The position numbers and the translations under genes are program-made. Shown here piece after piece: positions 37,048 to 45,821 of a stretch of 64,000 bases of DNA. The stretch's first letter is position 1. Every line of letters begins with the position of its first letter. This stretch comes from Bacteroidales bacterium (GTDB lineage Bacteria; Bacteroidota; Bacteroidia; Bacteroidales; UBA932). A model generated the notes under the pieces. That model was not told the DNA's origin and did no database searches. It saw only the letters and a list, made by a program, of their open reading frames with translations. The DNA is taken from contig JAKSKF010000005.1 in NCBI GenBank assembly GCA_024401825.1, positions 1 to 64,000 of the forward strand, read 5' to 3'.

Positions 37048-38405
37048 AGAAAATCGCTTTGTTCGTTGCCCTCGCCGCGACTCTCTGCGCCTGCAACGAT
37101 TACCCTGAAGTAGAGTCAAGTGTTCCCTACACCGTCAAGAACGGCACGATAGTGCTTGAGACCCCTGCGCGCGAGGCGGGGCAGCAGTCCGCACTCGGAA
37201 TGGTCTGCGACCCCATCGACACCGTGCGCGTCGGCTTCGTTGGCCTGGGTATGAGGGGCGGGGACGCCGTGCGCCGCTACACCTATGTCGAAGGAGTGAA
37301 GATTACCGCAATCTGCGACCTTCTTCCGGAGAGAGTGGCCAAGGCCAACGAGTACCTGGAGTCACGCGGCTGGCCCAAGGCCGCGGAATACAGCGGAGAG
37401 GAAGGATGGAAGCAGCTCTGCGAGAACCCCGACGTCGACCTTGTGTATGTCTGCACCCCCTGGCTTCTCCACACTCCGGTTTCCCTGTACGCAATGAATC
37501 ACGGCAAGCACGTGGCCTGCGAGGTTCCTTCGATGATGAACGTCAAGGACTGCTGGGACATCATAAACACCTGCGAGAAGACCCGCAAGCACTTTATGAT
37601 GCTTGAGAACTGCTGCTATGACTTCTATGAACTGACGGCTCTCAATATGGCTCAGCAGGGCCTCTTCGGCGAAGTATATCACGTGGAAGGCGCCTACATC
37701 CACAACCTTGACCCCTTCTGGGACGCATATCAGGGCAACTGGCGTCTTGACTACAACCAGAAATGGCGCGGTGACAACTACCCCACCCACGGCATAGGAC
37801 CCGTCTGCCAGGTTCTGGGCATCCACCGCGGAGACAAGATGAACACCCTCGTTGCTATGGACACCAAGTCCATACACGGAGCGGAAGTGGCCAAGGCCAA
37901 GATGGGAACTGACGAGTTCGCCGACGGAGACCACACCGTATCGCTCATCCGCACGGAGCTGGGACATCAGATTGAAATACAGCACAACGTATATGCCGCA
38001 CGTCCATACAGCCGTATGTACCAGCTCACCGGGACCAAGGGCTTCGCCAACAAATACCCCCGTCCCGAATTCGCCGTCGGTGAAGACCCCGAGGAATTCG
38101 TTACCCGCGAGGCGTTCGATTCCCTTATGCAGGCATACAAGCACCCTATCATAGCCGAGTACGAGACCAAGGCCAAGGAGGTCGGAGGACACGGAGGAAT
38201 GGACTACATTATGGACTCCCGCCTCATCTACTGCCTGCGCAACGGCCTTCCTCTGGACCAGGACGTTTATGATGCAGCCGAGTGGTGCTGCGTGAACGAA
38301 CTCAGCCGCATATCAATCAACGCGGGATGTGTGCCCGTACAGGTTCCGGACTTCACGAGAGGAGACTGGAACAAGATTCAGGGATACACCCACGCCACAA
38401 AGTAA
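37044..38405 (+). CDS. GH109 NAD-dependent glycosidase (alpha-N-acetylgalactosaminidase type)
   Basis: A lipoprotein (Cys17) with a Gfo/Idh/MocA-like fold. The Rossmann glycine motif is VGFVGLGMRGGDAVRRY, followed by AICDLLPERVAKA and the acidic VACEVPSMMNVKDCWD region. Later come LENCCYDFYELTALNMA, YPTHGIGPVCQVLGIHRGDK and GGHGGMDYIMDSRLIY, the last characteristic of GH109. GH109 enzymes cleave by an oxidation-elimination-reduction cycle with bound NAD; known members release alpha-GalNAc, for example from blood group A. The exported location is as in other Bacteroidetes members. It is translationally coupled to the GH20 (ATGA overlap) and completes the sulfatase-GH20-GH109 set. It ends 5 bases from the convergent esterase gene. 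Confidence 0.92.
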   Translation: MKKIALFVALAATLCACNDYPEVESSVPYTVKNGTIVLETPAREAGQQSALGMVCDPIDTVRVGFVGLGMRGGDAVRRYTYVEGVKITAICDLLPERVAKANEYLESRGWPKAAEYSGEEGWKQLCENPDVDLVYVCTPWLLHTPVSLYAMNHGKHVACEVPSMMNVKDCWDIINTCEKTRKHFMMLENCCYDFYELTALNMAQQGLFGEVYHVEGAYIHNLDPFWDAYQGNWRLDYNQKWRGDNYPTHGIGPVCQVLGIHRGDKMNTLVAMDTKSIHGAEVAKAKMGTDEFADGDHTVSLIRTELGHQIEIQHNVYAARPYSRMYQLTGTKGFANKYPRPEFAVGEDPEEFVTREAFDSLMQAYKHPIIAEYETKAKEVGGHGGMDYIMDSRLIYCLRNGLPLDQDVYDAAEWCCVNELSRISINAGCVPVQVPDFTRGDWNKIQGYTHATK

Positions 38406-38410
38406 AGGCG

Positions 38411-40471
38411 CTAAAAGCGTTCTTCCCTGAAAGTTGATGCCGGGAAACCGGTCACGTTAGTCAAATCCGCCTCTGCAGGATTCGGTTGCCAGCCATACCG
38501 GACAGCGCAGGGGCGGGTTACTTCTTCCGCCCGCACGATGACGTCGCCGTTCTCCACCCTGGCCTCTGCGGGATAATATATTCCGTCGGGGCCGGCCACC
38601 TCGAACCCCTTTCCTCCCCTGATTCCGAGCGCATTGTCGAACGAGAGTCTCAGGCTCCGGCCCTCTATGCTGAAATCCTTGAATTCAGGACCTGCGGGCA
38701 CTATGTCGTCACGGCCGTAAACGTCGTGGAGGACACGGACTGCGGACCTTTCCCCCACAGGCTTCTTGTCGCGGGGATGAACGTCCGTGGGATGGCCGAG
38801 GTCGGAGCAGACGGTAAGGCCCACCCCGGGTATGTCCGCCGCAACCCTGCGCTGGACGTCCCTGAAGACAGGCCAGCTGGGACGGTCGCCTATTCCGGAG
38901 AGTTGTACGGTCTGGATTGCAAGTTCTTCTCCCCAATAGTTGCGCAGGCTCTTGACCATAAGTCTGAAGAGTTCAGCGAACGACTCTGCGCAGTGGGCGT
39001 TGGATTCGCCCTGATAGAACAGGACTCCCCTGACCTTCCATCCCCGAGTCAGTTTCACTCCCGCATCGAAAAGGTATCCGGGCTGGTATGGGTGCCGCTG
39101 GAGCGGGCTCTTTGCCAGTTCTATGTTCTTCCGGCACCTGTCCCTGGCCCAGGGCTGGCCGAAGTCCGAGTTCATCCAGTCGTAAAGTATCTGGGGATAA
39201 TCCCAGGCCAGCACGCGGCGGTCCACCCACGACTCAGTGGTGGAGCCTCCCACAGCGCAACTTATCAGGCCCACGTGGCACCCCAGGCTGTCTGCGAGCG
39301 CGCGGCCGAAGTGGTAGGCCACCGCTGAGAAATCCCTTGCGGTCCCCGGGCCGCTCATTTCCCAGCCCATAGGGAGAAAGTACTGCAGCCGGTTGACCGA
39401 ATCCAGCGCGCTTTCAGGCCAGGCGTAATGATTGGTAAGCCAGTTCTCCTTCATATTGAAGAGATGCAGTTTTTCCTGCCGGCCCGCGGCCTCTATGTCC
39501 TCCTGCGCCGTAGTTCCCCGGAAAAGCTGGAATTCCATATTCGACTGGCCGGAGCAGAACCACACCTCCCCGGTCCAGACATTGTCGAAGCGGAAGGATT
39601 TTCCCTTGCCGGAAATTTCCAGCCGGTAGGGTCCGCCGGCGGGCATTGCGGGGAATTCCACTTCCCACCTGCCGTCCGGACCAGTCACCGCGGAAAGGGT
39701 CTTTCCCGCAAAGCGGACCTTGACCTTGTCCCCGGAGTCGGAAGTTCCTCCGAATACTATGGGTTCGTCACGCTGGACGACCATATTGTCGGAGTACATT
39801 GCAGAGAGTTGCAATCCTCCGAAATCTCCCGTCAGAGCGCCGTATATGGTCTTCGCCATTATCCAGGCGCCCTCCGCATCCGGATGGAGATTGTCCGCAA
39901 ACAGGTCGGGGCGGGAAATCAGCGCGTCGAAAAGGTCTATCAGTCCCACGCCGGAAGTGGCGGCAATCCGTCCGATTGCCTTTTGCTCCTGCGCGTGCCA
40001 GTCACGGGTTCCGCTCAGGAAGCGGGGATGGCCGTGCATTATGGGAGTCATCCTGCATATCCAGATTCTGACATCCGGGTTGGCCGCGCGGAAATCGTTT
40101 ATCAGAGCCTTGTAGTCTCCTGTGAAATCCTCGGAATAATTGGGCCAGTTGCGGGGGTCCGTATCGTTGAGCCCAAGATGAATGACCACAAGGTCCGCCT
40201 TGAAATCGAGGGCTTCGCCATATTCGGGCAGGGTATTGTACGGGCGGTGCCCCTTCCTCAGGAGGGTGGCTCCGTTATGTCCGAAGTTCCGCACCTCGTA
40301 CCCGTCTCCCAGAAGGACCTGAAGCTGAGCAGGGTAACTGAAATTGTCCCTGTCGTCTATGCCGTATCCGTAAGTGACGCTGTCACCCACGCAGGCGACC
40401 TTGATTCTGTTTTGTCCGACAATCTGGACCGATGCGGCAAGAAGAGCCGCCACAAGCAGGAATTTTTTCAT
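38411..40471 (-). CDS. Two-domain esterase: GDSL/SGNH hydrolase plus sialate O-acetylesterase
   Basis: A secreted protein (signal peptide ending QIVGQ). Residues ~22-230 are an SGNH hydrolase with GDSVTYGYG, HLGLNDTDP and DNLHPDAEGAW. Residues ~235-686 are the sialate O-acetylesterase (SASA) type: DNMVVQRDEPIVFGG, then FCSGQSNMEFQL (nucleophile Ser), VGGSTTESWVDRR, FYQGESNAHC, and LGHPTDVHPRDKKPVGER (catalytic His). The two esterase domains together suggest removal of acetyl esters from sialic acids or other sugars. The start overlaps the upstream fucosidase stop by ATGA, so the two proteins are co-translated. It would unmask sialidase and fucosidase substrates in the periplasm; the precise ester is inferred from family. 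Confidence 0.9.
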   Translation of the reverse strand: MKKFLLVAALLAASVQIVGQNRIKVACVGDSVTYGYGIDDRDNFSYPAQLQVLLGDGYEVRNFGHNGATLLRKGHRPYNTLPEYGEALDFKADLVVIHLGLNDTDPRNWPNYSEDFTGDYKALINDFRAANPDVRIWICRMTPIMHGHPRFLSGTRDWHAQEQKAIGRIAATSGVGLIDLFDALISRPDLFADNLHPDAEGAWIMAKTIYGALTGDFGGLQLSAMYSDNMVVQRDEPIVFGGTSDSGDKVKVRFAGKTLSAVTGPDGRWEVEFPAMPAGGPYRLEISGKGKSFRFDNVWTGEVWFCSGQSNMEFQLFRGTTAQEDIEAAGRQEKLHLFNMKENWLTNHYAWPESALDSVNRLQYFLPMGWEMSGPGTARDFSAVAYHFGRALADSLGCHVGLISCAVGGSTTESWVDRRVLAWDYPQILYDWMNSDFGQPWARDRCRKNIELAKSPLQRHPYQPGYLFDAGVKLTRGWKVRGVLFYQGESNAHCAESFAELFRLMVKSLRNYWGEELAIQTVQLSGIGDRPSWPVFRDVQRRVAADIPGVGLTVCSDLGHPTDVHPRDKKPVGERSAVRVLHDVYGRDDIVPAGPEFKDFSIEGRSLRLSFDNALGIRGGKGFEVAGPDGIYYPAEARVENGDVIVRAEEVTRPCAVRYGWQPNPAEADLTNVTGFPASTFREERF

Positions 40472-41943
40472 ATTTCAGGAGCAATAAAGACACCTAATCT
40501 GGAAATGAGCGGACAGGCCTTGCTGTCGAGTATGTTCAGGCGGAGGGAACTTGCCGTGACGTTCTCCGGGAGGCAGATTATCCTCTTCCGGCCGATGGTG
40601 CTCATAGCGTCGGGCGAAGGGCTGAGGTCCCTGAGAGCCACCCACTCGCCGTCAACCAGCGCCTCGAGAGAGAATTTCTTCACCCTCTGTCCCAGCTTGA
40701 CATACTCGCAGAGCATTATGCGGTTGAACTCCACGGGCTTGCCGAAGTCAAGGGTGAGTTCCGCTTCGGTAACGTCATCGTCGGTCGCCCAGTAACTCTC
40801 CGGGTCCGAGTCATTGACCTTGGAGGCCGCGTATTTGCGGGAGCCGCCGCGCACCTGTGACGCGCTGGCCTTGGCTCCGACGGCCAAATCGTTTTCAAAG
40901 ACAGTCCGGACCATCCTGTGGAATTCCGCTCCCCTTGCGCTGTCTGTCGGATGGATGAGTCCGTCCGGCATAATGGGGAAATTGAGAAGAAGCGTACCGT
41001 TGCGGCCCACGGACTTGTAGTAGATATCCATCAGTTCGGCCACGGTCTTGACCTTCCCGTCTTCACGGGCGTGATAGAACCAGCCCGGACGTATGGACAC
41101 GTCGGCCTCGCCGAAGACCCAGGAGTTTCCGTTCTCCACCCCCGAGCTCAGTTCTCCCGGTTCCGCCTTGCGTCCGGATTCGAGAAGGGCCCAGTTCCTT
41201 TCTCCGATGAAACCGTTTTCATTGCCTATCCACCGGAGGTCGGCCACGTGAGTGTTGTCTCCCCAGATACAGATATGCTCCTGAAGGCCGCGGACCATTT
41301 CATAGGTCGTGCCCCAGTCGTAATAGTCACGCGGGATTTTCCTGGTTTCATCCGCGCCTCCATACCAGCCGTTGCCTCCGTTGGCTCCGTCGAACCACAC
41401 TTCGAACATATCTCCGTAATTCGTCAGGAGTTCGGTCAGCTGGTTGCGGAAATACTCCACATATTCCGGCTGTCCGTATGCGGCGTGATTCCTGTCCCAG
41501 GGAGAAAGATACACCGCAAAGCGCAGTCCCTCCTCGCGGCAGGCGTCCGCAAGTTCCCTCACCACGTCTCCCTTTCCATCCTTCCAGGGAGTGTTCTTCA
41601 CGCTGTACTGAGTGTATTCCGAAGGCCACATACAGAAACCGCAATGGTGTTTGGCCGTGAAGATTATGCCCTTCATCCCGGCCTCCCTGCACGTGCGCGC
41701 CCACTGGCGGGCGTCGAGCTTGAGAGGGTTGAAAAGACTGAGGTCCTCGTTGCCGTAGCCCCATTCTTCATCCGTATAGGTGTTCATAGAGTAGTGCAGG
41801 AACGCATAAGTTTCCATATCCTGGATTCCCAACTGGTCTTCGGAGGGTACGGGTCCGCAGGGAGCGGGAGCGCAAACGGTCCTGCACGCGGTCAGCAACA
41901 GAAAGGATGCCGCGAGAGCCGCGGCGATGGTCTTGGAATTCAT
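40468..41943 (-). CDS. GH29 alpha-L-fucosidase with C-terminal F5/8-type domain
   Basis: Lipoprotein signal with Cys20 from ATG 41943; a longer frame to 42015 is not supported by a signal peptide. The catalytic domain shows MKGIIFTAKHHCGFCMWPSE, FAVYLSPWDRNHAAYG, and FEVWFDGANGGNGWYGG with the nucleophile Asp near residue 184, followed by NGTLLLNFPIMPDGLIHP. About 130 residues at the C-terminus match a discoidin (F5/8) sandwich (YAASKVNDSDPESYWATDDD). The FDGANGG form is typical of the GH29 branch that acts on branched alpha-1,3/1,4-fucosides, which is a family-level inference. It is different from the GH29 at 7.7-9.0 kb. It is co-translated with the esterase and divergent from cutC. Confidence 0.92.
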   Translation of the reverse strand: MNSKTIAAALAASFLLLTACRTVCAPAPCGPVPSEDQLGIQDMETYAFLHYSMNTYTDEEWGYGNEDLSLFNPLKLDARQWARTCREAGMKGIIFTAKHHCGFCMWPSEYTQYSVKNTPWKDGKGDVVRELADACREEGLRFAVYLSPWDRNHAAYGQPEYVEYFRNQLTELLTNYGDMFEVWFDGANGGNGWYGGADETRKIPRDYYDWGTTYEMVRGLQEHICIWGDNTHVADLRWIGNENGFIGERNWALLESGRKAEPGELSSGVENGNSWVFGEADVSIRPGWFYHAREDGKVKTVAELMDIYYKSVGRNGTLLLNFPIMPDGLIHPTDSARGAEFHRMVRTVFENDLAVGAKASASQVRGGSRKYAASKVNDSDPESYWATDDDVTEAELTLDFGKPVEFNRIMLCEYVKLGQRVKKFSLEALVDGEWVALRDLSPSPDAMSTIGRKRIICLPENVTASSLRLNILDSKACPLISRLGVFIAPEI

Positions 41944-41968
41944 TGTAAACTTGTCTTTGGTTACCACA

Positions 41969-41976
41969 CAAATATA
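41969..41976 (-). promoter_or_regulatory. Candidate -7 box for the fucosidase-esterase operon
   Basis: The minus strand reads TATATTTG (exact TAnnTTTG), 26 bases before the ATG at 41943 in the 72-base divergent gap with cutC. A clear -33 element is not visible. Confidence 0.5.
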
Positions 41977-42015
41977 ACGAAAAAAGATTAACTTTACCTC
42001 ACAAACAAGCCTCAC

Positions 42016-42627
42016 ATGCTCTGGGAAAGATGTTGCGTTTCATATGAGCAGGCCGTCGAGGCCGCCGCCGGACGCGCCTCAAGGATAGAACTGTGCCGGG
42101 ACCTGGATGTCGGAGGAATCACTCCGGAGCGGGCCTGCATCACGGAATGCCTGTCCGCAGGGCTTCCCGTCAACGTTCTGGTCCGGCCGCGCGGAGGAAG
42201 TTTCGTGTTCTCCGAAAAGGAAATCCTTTGTATGCTGGACACAATAGGTTTTTGCGGGGAATCGGGAGTCGACGGAATTGTGACGGGAGCTCTTCTGGAG
42301 GACGGAAGGATTGACTGCGATGCGGTCCGGGCTATGGTGAAGAAAGCCCGTCAATACAAGCTTTCAGTAACATTCCACAGAGCCTTCGACCACTGTGCGG
42401 ACCCGTTTCTCTGTCTGGAAGACATAATTTCCCTGGGATGCGACCGCATTCTCACCTCCGGACAGCGCGACACCGCCGAGGAAGGGAAGGGACTCATTGC
42501 CGAACTTGTCCGCAGGGCCGCCGGGAGAATTGTGATAATGCCCGGCTCGGGAGTCACCCCGGACAATGCGGCGCAGTTGTCGGAATACACGGGATGCGTG
42601 GAGCTGCACGGAACCCGCCTGTTCTGA
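42016..42627 (+). CDS. cutC: CutC family protein
   Basis: A TIM-barrel protein of the CutC family, with the family motifs SRIELCRDLDVGGITPERA, VNVLVRPRGGSFVFSE, SGVDGIVTGALLEDGRID, VTFHRAFDHCADPFLCLE, GCDRILTSGQRDTAEEGKG, IVIMPGSGVTPDNAAQL and ELHGTR. It has no signal peptide and is cytoplasmic. At 203 residues it is shorter than usual (about 240-250), ending shortly after the HGT motif, so the last strand-helix part is missing or has been lost. CutC was named for copper homeostasis in E. coli, but its biochemical role is poorly defined. It is commonly found near glycan-use genes in Bacteroidetes. It starts from the divergent region shared with the fucosidase and converges with the EEP gene. 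Confidence 0.9.
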   Translation: MLWERCCVSYEQAVEAAAGRASRIELCRDLDVGGITPERACITECLSAGLPVNVLVRPRGGSFVFSEKEILCMLDTIGFCGESGVDGIVTGALLEDGRIDCDAVRAMVKKARQYKLSVTFHRAFDHCADPFLCLEDIISLGCDRILTSGQRDTAEEGKGLIAELVRRAAGRIVIMPGSGVTPDNAAQLSEYTGCVELHGTRLF

Positions 42628-42649
42628 AAATGGCGATTCTTGTTGACTT

Positions 42650-43546
42650 CTACAGGGTTATGTCCGCAAAAACGGGGCTGTGGTCAGAGAGGAAAACGCC
42701 CTGAGGGCCTCTGGGGTCCATAATCTCGTAATATGAGCAGGTCCCTTGGCTGATGAAGATGTAATCTATTATCTGGGGAACCGGAATGTCCCGTCCGTTG
42801 CTCTTGTTGACATCCTGCACGTGCTTGTCGATATCCTCGGAGTAGCCGTGCCAGCTTGCCTTCTGAAGTTTCTTTTCAGCGGCTATGTCGTAGGCGTGAA
42901 TCAGCCCCATCTCCTTGATGCGCTCTATTTCCTGGGAGTCATTGTAAATATTGAAATCCCCGGTTATGACCATAGGACAGCCGGCACCTATCTCGTGAGC
43001 CTTCTTCACAAGGAGACTTACGCCCTCGTGACGGGCCACTACTCCCACGTGGTCCAGGTGAGTGTTGACAAAGAAGAATCTCTTTCCGCTGCTCTTTTCC
43101 TCGAGGAACGCCCACGAAGCCACCCTGACACAGGCGGCGTCCCATCCCAGGGAGGGCACGTCCGGAGTCTCGCTCAGCCAGAAATTTCCCGAGTCTATGG
43201 CCTTGAACCGCTTGGCATTGTAGAATATGGCCGAGTGTTCGCCCTTTTCCTTGCCGTCGTCACGGCCTACGCCCACGGACTTGTAATCCTTGAGTTTTTC
43301 CTCGAGGAACGCCTTCTGGGCCGCGACGGCCTCCTGGGTGCCTATTATGTCGGCGTCCAGTGACAGAAGCGCGTCAGCCAGGGCGTCCTTCCTGTATTCC
43401 CAACTGTTCTGTCCGTCATTGGCGGTCATATACCTGACATTGGAAGTCACGACCCTGAGTTCAAGGCCGAGTGAAGACTTCTCCTGAGCGCAGGAAACCA
43501 GAGAGAATCCCGCGAATAAAATTGCAGCAAGCAGAATTTTTTTCAT
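42650..43546 (-). CDS. EEP-family (endonuclease/exonuclease/phosphatase) lipoprotein
   Basis: A lipoprotein (Cys19) with a complete EEP fold: VVTSNVRYMTANDGQN, DIIGTQEAV (metal Glu), ENFW-like SGNFWLSETPDVPSLGWD, FVNTHLDHVGVVARHEG, MVITGDFNIYNDS (catalytic Asp and Asn) and FLSDHSPVFADI (catalytic His). Family members cleave phosphodiesters in nucleic acids, phospholipids or phosphoinositides. The exported lipoprotein location argues against intracellular DNA repair and for a substrate outside the cytoplasm, which is not identified. It is a single gene with its own promoter, divergent from the six-hairpin glycosidase, and ends 22 bases from the convergent cutC stop. Confidence 0.9.
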   Translation of the reverse strand: MKKILLAAILFAGFSLVSCAQEKSSLGLELRVVTSNVRYMTANDGQNSWEYRKDALADALLSLDADIIGTQEAVAAQKAFLEEKLKDYKSVGVGRDDGKEKGEHSAIFYNAKRFKAIDSGNFWLSETPDVPSLGWDAACVRVASWAFLEEKSSGKRFFFVNTHLDHVGVVARHEGVSLLVKKAHEIGAGCPMVITGDFNIYNDSQEIERIKEMGLIHAYDIAAEKKLQKASWHGYSEDIDKHVQDVNKSNGRDIPVPQIIDYIFISQGTCSYYEIMDPRGPQGVFLSDHSPVFADITL

Positions 43547-43579
43547 AACCGTATATTTTTAGCGTTTGAATTCCATTCG

Positions 43580-43610
43580 CAAATATATCAATTTTTTGCT
43601 CAGACTGAAA
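43580..43610 (-). promoter_or_regulatory. Promoter of the EEP gene
   Basis: The minus strand has TATATTTG (-7, exact) at 43587-43580, and TTTC (3 of 4 for the -33 TTTG) at 43610-43607 with a 19-base spacer. The EEP start codon at 43546 lies 33 bases downstream of the -7 box. It overlaps the opposite promoter. Confidence 0.65.
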
Positions 43611-43625
43611 TATTGTATATTTTTG
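43595..43625 (+). promoter_or_regulatory. Promoter of the six-hairpin glycosidase gene
   Basis: TTTG at 43595-43598, a 19-base spacer, then TATTTTTG at 43618-43625: an exact match to the Bacteroidetes -33/-7 consensus in both boxes and spacing. The start codon at 43644 lies 18 bases further on, implying a very short leader. Confidence 0.8.
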
Positions 43626-43643
43626 CCGACAAATGATTTCAAG

Positions 43644-45821
43644 ATGAAAATACTGAACACCACGGCCGTCGCGGGACTTCTGGTCCTGTCTGCCTGCTCA
43701 GGCGGAAGCGACATCTATTCCAACGGAGAATTCACCTGGACAACCCAAGCCGTCATCCAGGACGGTTACAAGGCTTACGCCCCCGATTCCCGCACAATCG
43801 TCTCCAATTATCCGGATGCGGAATATGAATCCGGGCAATGGCATCTGAGCGAGGACCTTTCCGGCCTTCCCGCCTACACGGCGCCCACGACTCTCGAGGA
43901 GGCCATATTCAACCTTTCCCTGGAGGAGTCCGTCAGGGCTGTGGAACCGGATTCCACCCTTCGCACCGGCGTGAACTGGGGCGGCGTGTGGACAAGGGAC
44001 GTCAGCTACAGCACCATCCTGGGCATCTCGATGATTCAGACGGAAGCCGCGCAGAAGAGTCTTATGGCCAAGGTGGACAGGCTCGGAAGGATAATCCAGG
44101 ACACCGGAACCGGCGGCAGCTGGCCCTGCTCCACTGACAGGATGATATGGGTGATGGCCGCCTACGAACTGTACAAGGCGACGGGAGACGAGTCCTGGAA
44201 GGAAACCGTCTATCCCATAATCAAGCGTTCCCTTGAGAATGACAGGCTTACCGTGTACGACACCGCGACCGGCCTGATGAGAGGCGAATCCTCCTTCCTT
44301 GACTGGAGGAAGCAGGAGTATCCCCTGTGGATGAATCCTTCCGACATATTCCAGAGCGAGAACCTCGGCACCGAATGTGTGCACTATGCAGCCTGGGACA
44401 TTCTTGCAAAACTTGAAGGCGAGTTGGGCGACGGCACTGAAGCCGCCCGGTACAGACAGTTTGCGGACAGTCTCAAGAACGCAATCAACGACAACCTGTG
44501 GATGCCGGACAAAGGCTGGTACGCCCAATACCTTTACGGCAGGGAATATCCCATACGGTCGCCCAGATTCGAAACCCTGGGCGAGGCTCTCACCATCCTG
44601 CTGGACATCTGTCCCGGACCGGAGGCGGCCTCAATGGTGGCCAAGGCTCCCTGCGAGGATTTCGGAATCCCCTGCTTCCACCCTCAAATCAAGGGCATCC
44701 CTCCCTATCACAATGATGCGATGTGGCCGTTCGTCCAGGGTTTCTGGAACAGAGCCGCGGCGAAGACCGGCAATCCCGACGCAGTCCTTCACGGCATAGC
44801 CTGCATCTACAGGGCGGCTGCGCTCTTCCTCACCAACAAGGAGAATGTCGTCATTTACAACGGGCACTGCAAGGGTACCGAAATCAACTCATCCCGCCAG
44901 CTCTGGAGCATAGCGGGGGCCCTCAGTTCCGTACTCAACGTCCTTATGGGAATAGATATGCAGGATGACGGCATTGCCTTCCGCCCGCTTGTGCCCAGGG
45001 AAATGGCAGGTGAGAGGAAACTGGAACAGTTCAGATGGAGGAATTCCGTCCTTGACATCAGCGTGGACGGATACGGCGCAGGCATAAAGTCCTTCAGCAT
45101 AGACGGCGAGCAGTGCGACAGGGCTTTCTTCCCCGGCAGTCTCGAAGGCCGCCACAGCATTTCCATCACCCTGGACGGGAAGTTCCCCTCCGGAGGCATC
45201 AATATGACGGCCAACCCCTACACCCCCGGCACACCAGCTCCCGCCAAGGTGCTCGGCTCTTCTCTCGGCAGGCATTTTGTCTGGGCTTCCGACGCGGACA
45301 GTTTCATAATACTGAGAAACGGAATCCCCGTGGACACCACTTCCCTGGGTTCCTTCCACGTAGAGGAGGACGGAGAATATCAGGTGATTGCAATGGGCAG
45401 GGACGGCTGGAATTCGTTCGCAAGCGAGCCCCTGGAATACTACTCCGACGAAATCGTTGCGAAAATCGGTTTCAAGACCACCAAAACGGCAGGTTCCGGA
45501 ATCAAAATCAACATCAGCGTCCCCCACGGAGGTCCCTGGTTCGCACGGTTCCGCTACAACAACCCGCAGGCCAACTTCGAGGATGACAACAAGTGCTGCA
45601 ACAGGACAGTGAAAGTCAACGGCAGGAAAGCCGGGCTCGTCGTCTTCCCGCAGCTGGGCAAGGGACTTACGGAACTCCTTCTGAATTCAAGTTGCCTTAA
45701 ACTCGACCTGGAAGAGGGACAGAACACCATAGAGCTGGAATTCACCGAAGAGAACGAGAATATGAACATCGATGTCAACGAGTGTTACATCGAGGACATA
45801 AGGCTCACCCCGGCTATCTGA
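43644..45821 (+). CDS. Six-hairpin (alpha/alpha) glycosidase, lipoprotein
   Basis: A lipoprotein (Cys18 followed by SGGSD) starting at ATG 43644; a longer frame from 43566 runs through the promoter. Residues ~85-480 form a six-hairpin barrel with GVNWGGVWTRDVSYSTILGI, GGSWPCSTDRMIWVMAAYEL, ALTILLDICPGPEAA and IPPYHNDAMWPFVQGFW; the Asp in WTRD and acidic residues near HNDA are candidate catalytic sites. A beta region follows, ending with a ~200-residue sandwich module (VKVNGRKAGLVVFPQLGKGL). The overall layout resembles the MGH1/GH63-like or GH78-like clan members, but I cannot name the family. It is monocistronic. Its last 8 bases overlap the 3' end of the convergent GH106 gene. Confidence 0.75.
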   Translation: MKILNTTAVAGLLVLSACSGGSDIYSNGEFTWTTQAVIQDGYKAYAPDSRTIVSNYPDAEYESGQWHLSEDLSGLPAYTAPTTLEEAIFNLSLEESVRAVEPDSTLRTGVNWGGVWTRDVSYSTILGISMIQTEAAQKSLMAKVDRLGRIIQDTGTGGSWPCSTDRMIWVMAAYELYKATGDESWKETVYPIIKRSLENDRLTVYDTATGLMRGESSFLDWRKQEYPLWMNPSDIFQSENLGTECVHYAAWDILAKLEGELGDGTEAARYRQFADSLKNAINDNLWMPDKGWYAQYLYGREYPIRSPRFETLGEALTILLDICPGPEAASMVAKAPCEDFGIPCFHPQIKGIPPYHNDAMWPFVQGFWNRAAAKTGNPDAVLHGIACIYRAAALFLTNKENVVIYNGHCKGTEINSSRQLWSIAGALSSVLNVLMGIDMQDDGIAFRPLVPREMAGERKLEQFRWRNSVLDISVDGYGAGIKSFSIDGEQCDRAFFPGSLEGRHSISITLDGKFPSGGINMTANPYTPGTPAPAKVLGSSLGRHFVWASDADSFIILRNGIPVDTTSLGSFHVEEDGEYQVIAMGRDGWNSFASEPLEYYSDEIVAKIGFKTTKTAGSGIKINISVPHGGPWFARFRYNNPQANFEDDNKCCNRTVKVNGRKAGLVVFPQLGKGLTELLLNSSCLKLDLEEGQNTIELEFTEENENMNIDVNECYIEDIRLTPAI

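Noticed and set aside
42628..42649. Bidirectional terminator between cutC and the EEP gene
   Set aside because: The 22-base gap holds no stem with a T-run.
45814..45821. Eight-base overlap of convergent 3' ends as a regulatory overlap
   Set aside because: Short convergent overlaps are common in compact genomes and no hairpin is present.
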